DNA from: Klebsiella pneumoniae
Lineage (GTDB): Bacteria; Myxococcota_A; UBA796; SXON01
Direction of reading: 5' to 3'
DNA: 41,522 nucleotides
Assembly: GCA_945861635.1 (NCBI GenBank)
Contig: CAMAWH010000044.1
Location: 1-41,522 of the forward strand
Shown here: piece after piece, positions 15,904 to 23,904 of the stretch
Layout of the letters: each line of letters starts with the position of its first letter
Numbering within the stretch: the stretch's first letter is position 1
Notes under the pieces: model-generated
What the model saw: the letters and a program-made list of their open reading frames with translations, nothing else
Told to the model about the DNA's origin: nothing
The model's database searches: none
Made by a program: the position numbers and the translations under genes

Positions 15904-17241
15904 ATGAGCGCATCCGCAGCAACGCCGCAACCGGTCCGGAAAATCCTCCCGAAGGTCCTGCGCATCGGCATTGTGCAGGATGGGAAGATCGCGCAGGAAC
16001 GCCTCATTCGCCATGGAGAGGTCGTCACCGTTGGGGAATCGCCGCGGAACACGTTCGTCGTAACCGGAACGAAGCTGGGCGCCCGCCATGACCTGTTCGT
16101 GTTCGTGGGCGGAAGCTACTCCCTGAACGTGCCCGAATGGGTCGAGGGAAAGATCCAGTGGAAAGATGGGATTCGTGGCCTCGACGAACTCCGCACCCGC
16201 ACGGAAATGCAGAAAAAGGGCGAGGCATGGCAGCTTCCGCTCGGTGAGAACATTCGGGGCAAGGTTTCCCTCGGAACGACCACGGTGTTGTTCCAATTTG
16301 TTCCCGCGCCGCCGGAGCCTGTGCGCCCCGTCACGGCCGCCGACTTTCGGTCGCACATTCTGGACGAGGATGATCCGCTTTTCCTGGGTTTGCTCGGTGT
16401 CTTCACGGTGGTGGCTGCTGCGTTCATGCTGTACGTCTACATCACTCCGGTGGTCGAGCGGCTCGACATGGACGCCATTGAGGATGCGGCCGATCTGGTC
16501 GTTGAGAAGAAACTCGACGTGATCGAGATCGTGGATCCGAACGTCATTCCCGAAGCTCCGGTCGAGAAACCTGTCGAGAAGCCGGTGGACAAGCCAGCCG
16601 ACAAGGCACCCGTGGAGAAGGCGCCGGAGGCGGCGCCAACCGCCGATTCGGTCGCAAAAAAGTCGCTGCTTTTGCAAATGATCGGTACCACGGGTGACGC
16701 TGGCGGCGCCGCCACCGACATCCTCGGTGATGACGGAGCGGCCATGGCAGGTCTGGATCAGGCGCTGAACGGGGTCAGCGGCGTGCAAAGCGCGACGGCG
16801 GACAACGTCGGCCTCCAGAACGGTGGCAAAGGCGGGCGTGGGGATGCCGTTGTCGGAATCGACAAGTCCGGGGCCGGGGGCACCTCGGCGACGGGTGAAG
16901 GCGGGGCCGTCAAAGTCAAGAAACCCGTTCTAGGTGGCGGAGAAATGGAAAATGACGATCCGAGTGACACGACTGGCATCGCGACGGTCGTGAAGAAAAG
17001 CCGAGGCCTCATCGAATCGTGTCTCGAGCAATCGCTGAAAATCAACCCGGAAATCAACGGTCGTGTCAGCGTAGGATGGACCATTCAGGGCGGCAAGGTG
17101 ACGGAATCCCACCTCGTTTCCAACACGACGGGTGACGACGGCCTGGGGCAGTGCATCTCAAAGAAGGTCCGAAGCTTCCGGTTTGATCCGGGCTTGAGCA
17201 CATCGGTGAGCTCGTACGCATGGGCTGTTTCCGGCCAATAG
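15904..17241 (+). CDS. FHA-like/TM/TonB-like protein with AgmX/PglI-type C-terminus
   Basis: The 445-residue product has four parts. Residues about 15-135 form a cytoplasmic beta-rich domain resembling FHA (VVTVGESPRNTFVV near 40-53). One transmembrane helix lies at about 158-180. A periplasmic linker contains EKP/DKP repeats (216-240) and then long Gly-rich sequence (258-348), as in TonB/TolA. The C-terminal domain (about 358-445) has two Cys (C373, C417) and the pattern GRVSVGWTIQGGKVTES, typical of AgmX/PglI C-termini in gliding proteins GltG and GltJ. It probably takes energy from the adjacent TolQ/TolR stator and contacts the TPR proteins or the outer membrane. A lone TonB without an FHA-like part is the alternative. 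ATG 15904 is the first start after the palindrome-bearing gap. Confidence 0.88.
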   Translation: MSASAATPQPVRKILPKVLRIGIVQDGKIAQERLIRHGEVVTVGESPRNTFVVTGTKLGARHDLFVFVGGSYSLNVPEWVEGKIQWKDGIRGLDELRTRTEMQKKGEAWQLPLGENIRGKVSLGTTTVLFQFVPAPPEPVRPVTAADFRSHILDEDDPLFLGLLGVFTVVAAAFMLYVYITPVVERLDMDAIEDAADLVVEKKLDVIEIVDPNVIPEAPVEKPVEKPVDKPADKAPVEKAPEAAPTADSVAKKSLLLQMIGTTGDAGGAATDILGDDGAAMAGLDQALNGVSGVQSATADNVGLQNGGKGGRGDAVVGIDKSGAGGTSATGEGGAVKVKKPVLGGGEMENDDPSDTTGIATVVKKSRGLIESCLEQSLKINPEINGRVSVGWTIQGGKVTESHLVSNTTGDDGLGQCISKKVRSFRFDPGLSTSVSSYAWAVSGQ

Positions 17242-17323
17242 CATTTGCTCGCTCGGTGAGATTGGCAGCGGCGGATTCGACGTGGTTCGGCTATGTTGCT
17301 AGTCTCCCTGTTTCGGAGTTGTC

Positions 17324-17851
17324 ATGCGCTTTGCCCGCTCGTTCCTGCTGCTCCTCGCCATCGCCACCCCCGTGGCGTTCGCCGCAACCAACGGTGTGGT
17401 GGGCGAGTTGGAGCAGTCGGCAACTACCACGCCGAAGGAAAAGCTCGACTTCGCGACGAAGTCCGGAGAAGAGATTGACTCCGCGGTCAAGACGGTCGAA
17501 AAGCTGCTTGAACAGGCCAAGAAGGAAAACGATAAAGAAGCCATCGAGTGCCTCAACCGCAAACTCACGCCGATGCGGGCGATTCGTGACGTGGCGACCT
17601 TGACGAGCAACAACATGCAGCAGTTTCTGGCGTCGAACGACACCGTGCATGCCGAAATGGAATTCCGAAAAATCGCGGTTGCCGTATCAAAGGCCCGTTC
17701 GTTCCTTGCCGAAGCGCAGCAATGCGTCGCGGCCAGCGGCGGGCAGCCCGGAAAGACGGCGAGTTCCGTGACCGCAACCAGTGACGACCTCATCGATGTC
17801 AGTGATGTTGGAACGGACGTCGAAATCGTGGACCCGGGGAGTCCGAACTAG
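17324..17851 (+). CDS. Helical periplasmic protein of unknown function
   Basis: The product has 175 residues, with a signal peptide ending at PVAFA (residue 20). The mature part is almost wholly alpha-helical: charged heptad-like segments at about 35-75 and 90-140, one Cys in each (IECLNRK, AEAQQCVA), and an acidic disordered tail (DDLIDVSDVGTDVEIVDPG). I do not recognise the family. It sits 82 bases after the TonB-like gene and 97 before the barrel gene, on the same strand. It could belong to either group; its size and helicity would suit a periplasmic chaperone or adaptor for the barrel, which is speculation. Confidence 0.75.
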   Translation: MRFARSFLLLLAIATPVAFAATNGVVGELEQSATTTPKEKLDFATKSGEEIDSAVKTVEKLLEQAKKENDKEAIECLNRKLTPMRAIRDVATLTSNNMQQFLASNDTVHAEMEFRKIAVAVSKARSFLAEAQQCVAASGGQPGKTASSVTATSDDLIDVSDVGTDVEIVDPGSPN

Positions 17852-17948
17852 GCTTCCGCTCGCCGCATTGCGCCGACGCCCGAAAGGGAGAGGCGCGAAA
17901 GCACGGAATCGGATACATTCGCGAACGCTGTACGCACGAGGCTGTTGG

Positions 17949-19310
17949 ATGCTGGGCAAACGAGCACGAGAGATCACTAGCGTAGTGGTTCTTGTTGCGT
18001 TTTCCGTACGTCCCGCGTTGGCTGGGCCGGGCGATCACGTCCACATCGGTGATGCGCTCATCACTCCCTCAATCGGCACGGGCTTTGAATACCATACGAA
18101 CGCGTACCTGGCCGACGGTGGGCAGGGGCAGCCAGAAATCCCCGCGGCGGCGTGGACGCTCCGGCCTCGCGTCTCGGTGAATTTCAAGGGGCGTCAGGTG
18201 CTTTGGGACCTCGGCGCCGGGTATCAGCTGAAGAAGTTTATCGACCTCGATCCAAACGACTTCGCGACGACCGATAACCTGGACCAGTACAATGCCGTCG
18301 ATGCGAGCACGTCGCTGACCTTGTTTCCGAGCGGAATCGCCGGGTTCAAGCTGGAAGATAACTTCGTCGTTGTCCCGACGCCCGTCGAGTTGCAGTCGAA
18401 TCCGGGTGCCGGCACCGCCAACATTACCCACACGTCGAACGACCTTCGCGGGGGCATTCAGGTTCGCCCCGGCAGCGCAATCGACGTGAACGTGTTCGGC
18501 ACACTAGGTGTGGATGCGTACGACGTTCCCTTGGTGCTTCAGGCGGATAAGTCCGGAGACGTCGGGTACAACAACCGCTTGGGCTACGGACCGCTGGTTT
18601 CGGCCGCGTGGCGGTTCTTGCCGAAGACCTCGCTCAACGGCATGTTCTCGTACAACTGGGTGCAGTGGGACAAGAACCTCGTCAACGCGATTGGCGCCGA
18701 AATCGAAGGTTCGAACGTCGGCCTTTTTCTTGGCAAGCCCGACTCCATCGTGTGGCGGACCCAGTGGGGTCTTCGCGGTCAATTCACCGAGAAGCTCGCG
18801 GCTGAGGTGCTCCTCGGGTACGGGCAGATGGTGTACGACGAGTCCACGGTGCCGGCGAGCGGTGACCCGCAGGGAGAGGAGGGGTATGATCAGGATCTAA
18901 CCCTGTTCTCCGAGGGATTTCTCGTGAACGCGCAGCTCGGCTACGCGCCGATCAAGGGGCAGTCCATCACTGCCGGGTACCGCAAGGATTTTCAGGACGC
19001 CGTATTCACGAACTACGTGCTTTATAACTACCTCTACCTTCGATATGAGGGGTTGTACTTCAGTCGCCTTGGGCTCGGGGCGGAAGCCGGATATCGCGTT
19101 GATGCGTACCACGGCGAAATCGTTCGCAACGATCAAAATCTCGTGCTCAAGGGAAATTCCTCGTACCGCATTACCGACTTTCTTTCGACGAATCTGAGCG
19201 TGACGTGGAACCGTCGGGCATGCCTTGAAGTCGACTGCCACAACGACAACTTCTACTCGACCCAGTACGACGACGTCGTGCTTTTCGGCGGCGCGACCTT
19301 CACGTATTGA
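17949..19310 (+). CDS. Outer-membrane beta-barrel, likely partner of the OPX exporter
   Basis: The chosen start is ATG 17949, with GAGG seven bases upstream. This yields 453 residues and a signal peptide ending at RPALA (residue 25). A longer frame from 17781 overlaps the previous gene and lacks a signal at its N-terminus. The mature protein is built of alternating-polarity strands rich in Gly, Tyr, Trp and Asn (for example KTSLNGMFSYNWVQWDKN, YVLYNYLYLRYEGLYFSRLG) and ends GGATFTY, an aromatic C-terminal strand as read by the BAM complex. The next gene, 46 bases on, is a short OPX protein. In M. xanthus, short OPX proteins that cannot themselves cross the outer membrane rely on beta-barrels of the Wzp group encoded nearby. 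I infer the same pairing here. GltA/GltB-type gliding barrels are the alternative. Confidence 0.82.
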   Translation: MLGKRAREITSVVVLVAFSVRPALAGPGDHVHIGDALITPSIGTGFEYHTNAYLADGGQGQPEIPAAAWTLRPRVSVNFKGRQVLWDLGAGYQLKKFIDLDPNDFATTDNLDQYNAVDASTSLTLFPSGIAGFKLEDNFVVVPTPVELQSNPGAGTANITHTSNDLRGGIQVRPGSAIDVNVFGTLGVDAYDVPLVLQADKSGDVGYNNRLGYGPLVSAAWRFLPKTSLNGMFSYNWVQWDKNLVNAIGAEIEGSNVGLFLGKPDSIVWRTQWGLRGQFTEKLAAEVLLGYGQMVYDESTVPASGDPQGEEGYDQDLTLFSEGFLVNAQLGYAPIKGQSITAGYRKDFQDAVFTNYVLYNYLYLRYEGLYFSRLGLGAEAGYRVDAYHGEIVRNDQNLVLKGNSSYRITDFLSTNLSVTWNRRACLEVDCHNDNFYSTQYDDVVLFGGATFTY

Positions 19311-19356
19311 AGGAACGAGGGCAAATCGCCCAGCGTGAGGGTCCGATTCCGGTGCT

Positions 19357-20208
19357 ATGGTGGCCGCGATGTCGATGCCGCGCCTTTTGTTGAAGTTTTT
19401 GGCGGCGGCGTGCATCGTGGTCGCTATGATCTCGGCGGCGGCGGCGGACGATATGGGTACGGTCGCCGTCGACGTCTTGACGTACGTGCTGGGCCCAGGT
19501 GACGTCATTGCGGTGGAAGTCGTCGGTGAGCCGGACATGAGCGGCGACAAGCGCGTGGGTGCGGACGGCTCGATTGAGCTGCCCTACGCTGGAAAAGTAG
19601 TGGTTGGTGGCCTCACGCTGGACGTCGCCACAAAGCTGCTCACCGCCCGCCTCGCCGAGAAGGTACTTGTGAATCCGCAGGTGCTCGTGAACCTGAAAAT
19701 GGCCGTTTCCAAGCGGGTGGAGGTCTCCGGCGGGGTGACAAAGCCCGGGATGATCACGCTCGAACGAGGCAGAACGACCGTGAGCGACCTGATTGTCCTG
19801 GCGGGCGGTCTGGCGGACCCAAGCACTTCGCGCGCGGAGATTTGGCGGGACACAGAAAATGGGAGGATCATTATTCCGATTGACCTCGAGGCCATCGGTC
19901 GCGGTGGCTTGGCTGCAGACGTGGAGATCCTGCCGGGCGATCACTTTGAGGTTCCACAGGCACAACAGGTTTTCGTCGATGGCCAGGTCGAGAAGCCGGC
20001 TGGGTATTCCTACCGTGAGGGAATGACATTGACCCAGGCGATAGCGAACGCTGGCGGGGCCACGGGCACGGCACGCCTTACCGCTGTGCAGATTCGCCGC
20101 GGCTCGGAACAGCAGGTCGTGAATGTCAAGCGCGTCATGCGTGGAGCGGAGGCGGACTTCATGTTGAGGCCCGGCGATCAGATCTATGTGCCCGAGTCTG
20201 TATTCTGA
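19357..20208 (+). CDS. Short polysaccharide export (OPX/Wza-like) protein
   Basis: This is a 283-residue periplasmic export protein. A signal segment spans about 8-30. The polysaccharide export domain (about 42-115) begins YVLGPGDVIAVEVVGEPD and contains the typical DGSIELPYAGKV. Two SLBB domains follow (about 119-200 and 205-280), with the family phrases VSGGVTKPG, ILPGDHFEVP, VDGQVEKPAGY and LRPGDQIYVPE. The protein stops right after the last SLBB strand. It therefore lacks the C-terminal helix that lets Wza itself form the outer-membrane pore, which fits the short OPX class that works with a separate barrel, here the upstream gene. Starts at 19369 or 19375 are alternatives to 19357. A Cys in the hydrophobic core (FLAAAC) could be read as a weak lipobox. 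No glycosyltransferase, flippase or Wzc copolymerase gene adjoins. Confidence 0.92.
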   Translation: MVAAMSMPRLLLKFLAAACIVVAMISAAAADDMGTVAVDVLTYVLGPGDVIAVEVVGEPDMSGDKRVGADGSIELPYAGKVVVGGLTLDVATKLLTARLAEKVLVNPQVLVNLKMAVSKRVEVSGGVTKPGMITLERGRTTVSDLIVLAGGLADPSTSRAEIWRDTENGRIIIPIDLEAIGRGGLAADVEILPGDHFEVPQAQQVFVDGQVEKPAGYSYREGMTLTQAIANAGGATGTARLTAVQIRRGSEQQVVNVKRVMRGAEADFMLRPGDQIYVPESVF

Positions 20209-20270
20209 TCGAGGTTTGCAGGTGACGCGTCAAGAGAAAAGCGGTAGGATGACGACGTCGAGGAGTCCGC

Positions 20271-23114
20271 TTGGCTCGCGTGCGTACCGTCCATCCGCCT
20301 ACAATTGTTCCCACTTCGGTCGGGACGCCCACCGCCGATCAGCAGCCGCCGCGTGCCCGTTCTGGAAAGGCCAAGCCGCGGCGCATCGAGGCAACCCCGT
20401 CCGCGGGTAGCGTGGCGTGGCGTCAAATCGGCGTGATCGTGGGAATCGCGATCTGTGCCTTCGTGGCGGTTGCCCTGGCATCGTGGAATCCGGACGATCC
20501 TTCGCTCAGCGTCGCAGGCGGAGGCGTTATTCGGAATCGAGGCGGCCCGATCGGGGCAGGCGTTGCCGATTTGCTATATCAATCGGCGGGTTATTCGGCG
20601 TGGTCCGTAATTGCCGTCGGTGCCTATCTGGCGCTGCGCCTCGCGGGCCGAACCGTCGGCGGTTGGCTGGCCGGTATCGTCGCGGCCGGGGGTGTCTGGA
20701 TGCTCTCGGCGGGCCTCGAACTCGTCCTCGGGGGGGGAGGGGAGCGGGCCTTTCCGGCGGGAGGATTCGTTGGAATCGTGACGGCGGATGCGTTGGTCGG
20801 ACAGATTGGTCGCTTCGGCGCGTTGCTGGTTGTCTTCACGGGTGTGCTCGCATCGGCGACGATTCTGTTTGGCATCAACTGGCAGCCGATCGCGGCTGGC
20901 GCGGTGGACCGCGTTGTGACTGGCACGCCGGCGGCCGCGCGCGTGGTCGGAGCAGCGGGTGCGGGCTTCGCCCGCGCGGGCGTGGGTGCTGGCGGGGCAA
21001 TGGTCGATCGGTGGCGAGCCCACCGAGTTGCTCGGGCACAGCACGCTCCGGACGATGAAGAGAGCGATGTGGCGGAGGGCGGCAGCGCCCATGAGATCGA
21101 TCCCGTCGATGCCATCGCGCCGCCGGTCAGCGTCTGGTCGGCCCGGCCGCCTCCCGCCCCGCGCCTTGCGCTGCCGGCGCCCGTTGACCGCGATCGGGAC
21201 ACACAGATCGGGGGCAAGGCTCTTGTCGAAGTCGAGTACGAGCCGACGACAAGTGGATCGGCGGCTGATCTGCCCTTCGCGGCGTTGTTGGCACCGGCGC
21301 CGATCGCACGACCAGGCAGCGTGTCGTCGGTCCCGACGTCCGCCGAGGTGCCCGAATACGACATCCTCCCTGCCGCGCGCGTGCCGATTTTGGAACGGTC
21401 TTCTCGCGTTTTCGAGCCCATTTCGGAGACGGAGGAGGTAGTTTCCGCAGACGTCGGCGCGCCCATGGCTCCGCCCTCACCCGTCAGCCCGAGGCCGATA
21501 GACGCCAACGATGCTCCGGAGCCGCCACGACTGCTGAAGCGCCGGTCCGGCGGAGTCCAGGTAGTTCCAGGTGACTTGCGGAGCGGGGGATCGGGTGACG
21601 ATGGACTCGCCGTCCGCGAAACCAAATCCCCCTACCAGTTGCCGCCGCTGTCCCTCCTTGACGACCACCCCGCCATCGTGGGCGCGGCGGATGAGGGGCG
21701 GCTCCACGACCTATCGCGCAAATTGGTGGCGAAACTCCATGATTTTGGCGTAGATGGCAAGGTCGTTGCCATACGGCCGGGTCCGGTCATCACGATGTTC
21801 GAGTTTGAACCTGCGGCGGGCATCCGCATCAGCAAGATCGAAAACCTCGAGAATGACATTGCGATGGCGCTGCGGGCACAATCCGTCCGCGTCGTGGCCC
21901 CGATCCCCGGACGTGGGGTCGTTGGCGTCGAAGTCCCGAATGACGTTCGGCAGACGGTATGGGCGCGGGATGTTTTTGCGTCAAACGAGTTTCGTGACGC
22001 GCGCCACACGCTCCCTCTCGTTCTCGGAAAGGACACCGAAGGACGCCCGTATGTGGCGGATCTTGCTCGCATGCCCCATCTCCTTGTCGGCGGCACGACG
22101 GGCGCGGGGAAGAGCGTCGGCATCAACGCGATGTTGGTCAGCCTGCTGTTCACGCGCGGCCCCGATGAGCTGCGAATGATCCTCATCGATCCGAAACAAC
22201 TCGAATTCGAGCTGTACAAGGACATCCCCCACCTGCTGCATCCCGTCGTGACCGACGCCCGCCTCGCGTCCAAGGTGCTCGCGTGGGCGTGTGTGGAAAT
22301 GGATCAGCGCTATGGCCTCCTCGCCGACTGGAAGGTTCGCAACATCGACAGCTACAACGCGAAGGTAGAGCATGAGGAAGTCGACTGGACCGTGGCGAAA
22401 GCTCGGGAGTACTTCCCGGACTGGCCGGAGGGGCAATTGATGCCGCGTCCCAGGAAGCTCCCTTTCATCGTCGTCGTCATCGATGAACTCGCCGATCTGA
22501 TGATGGTGGCGTCGAAGGACGTGGAGACCTCCATCTGCCGCCTCGCCCAGAAGGCCCGCGCCTGCGGCATCCACCTCGTCGTCGCGACGCAGAGCCCACG
22601 GGCGCAGGTCGTGACGGGCCTCATCAAGGGAAACATGCCGTCGAAGGTGGCGTATCAGGTACGCACGGGCATGGAGTCCCGCATCATCCTCGACTCGGGT
22701 GGAGCGGAAACGCTCCTGGGAAAGGGGGATCTCCTCTTTCTCCCCCCCGGCGTGGGGGGGCTCACGCGCATCCACGGTCCGTTCCTCGGTGACGAAGAAG
22801 TGCGTCGCGTGGCTGATTTTTTGCGCGGGCAGGGCAAGCCGGATTACGCGCCCGCCATCCGTGTCGAGGACGAAGACGAAGAGGGCGAGTTCGATGCCGT
22901 GGCGGAGGACCAGCTGAGCGAGCAAATGGCCAAGTTCTACGACCAGATCGTCGAGTTCGCGCTGGATGAGGGCAAAATCAGCACGTCGATGATTCAACGC
23001 AAGCTGAAGATCGGGTACAACCGCGCCAGTCTATTGATGGATCATCTTGAAAAGGAGGGCATCGTAGCGAAGGGTGAAGGGGCCAAGCCGCGAAAGGTGC
23101 TCGCCGAGCGGTAA
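20271..23114 (+). CDS. ftsK: DNA translocase FtsK/SpoIIIE
   Basis: This 947-residue septal ATPase pumps chromosome ends across the closing septum and supports dimer resolution. An N-terminal domain with about four transmembrane segments (about 53-72, 102-120, 128-150 and 165-205) is followed by a Pro/Ala/acidic linker of roughly 250 residues. The motor follows: alpha domain, then beta domain with Walker A GGTTGAGKS (607-615) and Walker B VVIDELADLM (Asp738, Glu739). A winged-helix gamma domain (about 880-940, ISTSMIQRKLKIGYNRASLLMD) matches the KOPS-reading domain. The start is TTG 20271, supported by AGGAG six bases upstream; alternative starts lie within the coding part. It is followed by lolA, an order also found in other proteobacteria. 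Confidence 0.96.
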   Translation: MARVRTVHPPTIVPTSVGTPTADQQPPRARSGKAKPRRIEATPSAGSVAWRQIGVIVGIAICAFVAVALASWNPDDPSLSVAGGGVIRNRGGPIGAGVADLLYQSAGYSAWSVIAVGAYLALRLAGRTVGGWLAGIVAAGGVWMLSAGLELVLGGGGERAFPAGGFVGIVTADALVGQIGRFGALLVVFTGVLASATILFGINWQPIAAGAVDRVVTGTPAAARVVGAAGAGFARAGVGAGGAMVDRWRAHRVARAQHAPDDEESDVAEGGSAHEIDPVDAIAPPVSVWSARPPPAPRLALPAPVDRDRDTQIGGKALVEVEYEPTTSGSAADLPFAALLAPAPIARPGSVSSVPTSAEVPEYDILPAARVPILERSSRVFEPISETEEVVSADVGAPMAPPSPVSPRPIDANDAPEPPRLLKRRSGGVQVVPGDLRSGGSGDDGLAVRETKSPYQLPPLSLLDDHPAIVGAADEGRLHDLSRKLVAKLHDFGVDGKVVAIRPGPVITMFEFEPAAGIRISKIENLENDIAMALRAQSVRVVAPIPGRGVVGVEVPNDVRQTVWARDVFASNEFRDARHTLPLVLGKDTEGRPYVADLARMPHLLVGGTTGAGKSVGINAMLVSLLFTRGPDELRMILIDPKQLEFELYKDIPHLLHPVVTDARLASKVLAWACVEMDQRYGLLADWKVRNIDSYNAKVEHEEVDWTVAKAREYFPDWPEGQLMPRPRKLPFIVVVIDELADLMMVASKDVETSICRLAQKARACGIHLVVATQSPRAQVVTGLIKGNMPSKVAYQVRTGMESRIILDSGGAETLLGKGDLLFLPPGVGGLTRIHGPFLGDEEVRRVADFLRGQGKPDYAPAIRVEDEDEEGEFDAVAEDQLSEQMAKFYDQIVEFALDEGKISTSMIQRKLKIGYNRASLLMDHLEKEGIVAKGEGAKPRKVLAER

Positions 23115-23223
23115 CGATTTGTCGGCGCGCGAATGGGAATCGGCGCCGGCACGTCATTGCCGCTGGGAACCGCGCTTGCGATGCCGCTCCGGCTAGGCTA
23201 AACGGCGGTCCCCGGAGGTCGGC

Positions 23224-23904
23224 GTGCGCAAAAGTCGGTGGGTCGCAATCGTCGCGACGGGTGTGGCGGCGTTTGCGTCCGTGCCGAGTTTCGCCGCTCC
23301 GCCGTCCGTTCCTACCGTTGGCGAGGTCGTTGCCGGCGTTCAGCGGACGTACGCTGGCGTGCAGTCCGTTCGCGCCGACTACGTGCAAACGAGCAAGAAC
23401 CCGATGACAGGTTTACAGGAAAAGTCCCACGGTCACATTGCAGTGGAGCGCCCTCGTAAATATCGCATGGACTACGGTCCGCTGGGCTTGCCGTTCAACG
23501 CCGCCGTGGTGTCCGACGGCGCCACGCAGTGGATCTACAGCGCTGCGCAGAAGCAGGTCATTATTCAGAAGGAAATCGGCGCCGGCGGCCCGCTCGACCT
23601 GCTGATCAACGATCTTGGGCGCGCATCCGAGGTTTTCGATGTGCAGTTGTTGCCGGAGACTCAGCCGCCAAAACCGACGATTACCATCCTGCTCCGGCCG
23701 AAGCAGGCGGGCCCGTTCAAGACCGCCGAACTTACGGTAACCCCGCAAAAGTACGTCCTTCAAGGCCTGAAGCTCACGGATCAGGCGGACACGGTAACGG
23801 ATATGACCTTCAGCCTCGTATTCCTCAACGGTGACGTGCCGGATTCCGAGTTCACGTTCAAGCCGCCGCCCGGTGTCACGGTCGTGAACATGGGCGGGAA
23901 CTGA
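23224..23904 (+). CDS. lolA: Outer-membrane lipoprotein carrier LolA
   Basis: LolA ferries lipoproteins from the LolCDE exporter to the outer membrane. The 226-residue product has a signal peptide ending at PSFA (residue 24) and the family's single-domain unclosed beta-barrel pattern: an opening helix VGEVVAGVQRTYAGVQSVRADYVQ, the strand HIAVERPRKYRMDY, a WIYSAAQKQVII strand and a C-terminal FTFKPPPGVTVVN strand. GTG 23224 has a strong GGAGG five bases upstream. The stop overlaps rimO as TGATG. Supply of this carrier fits the many lipoproteins in the window. The match is by pattern; a LolA-like paralogue is the only alternative. Confidence 0.9.
   Translation: MRKSRWVAIVATGVAAFASVPSFAAPPSVPTVGEVVAGVQRTYAGVQSVRADYVQTSKNPMTGLQEKSHGHIAVERPRKYRMDYGPLGLPFNAAVVSDGATQWIYSAAQKQVIIQKEIGAGGPLDLLINDLGRASEVFDVQLLPETQPPKPTITILLRPKQAGPFKTAELTVTPQKYVLQGLKLTDQADTVTDMTFSLVFLNGDVPDSEFTFKPPPGVTVVNMGGN

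Noticed and set aside
17262..17297. TTGGCA and TATGTT before the helical periplasmic protein gene
   Set aside because: The spacer would be 24 bases, too long for a sigma-70 promoter.
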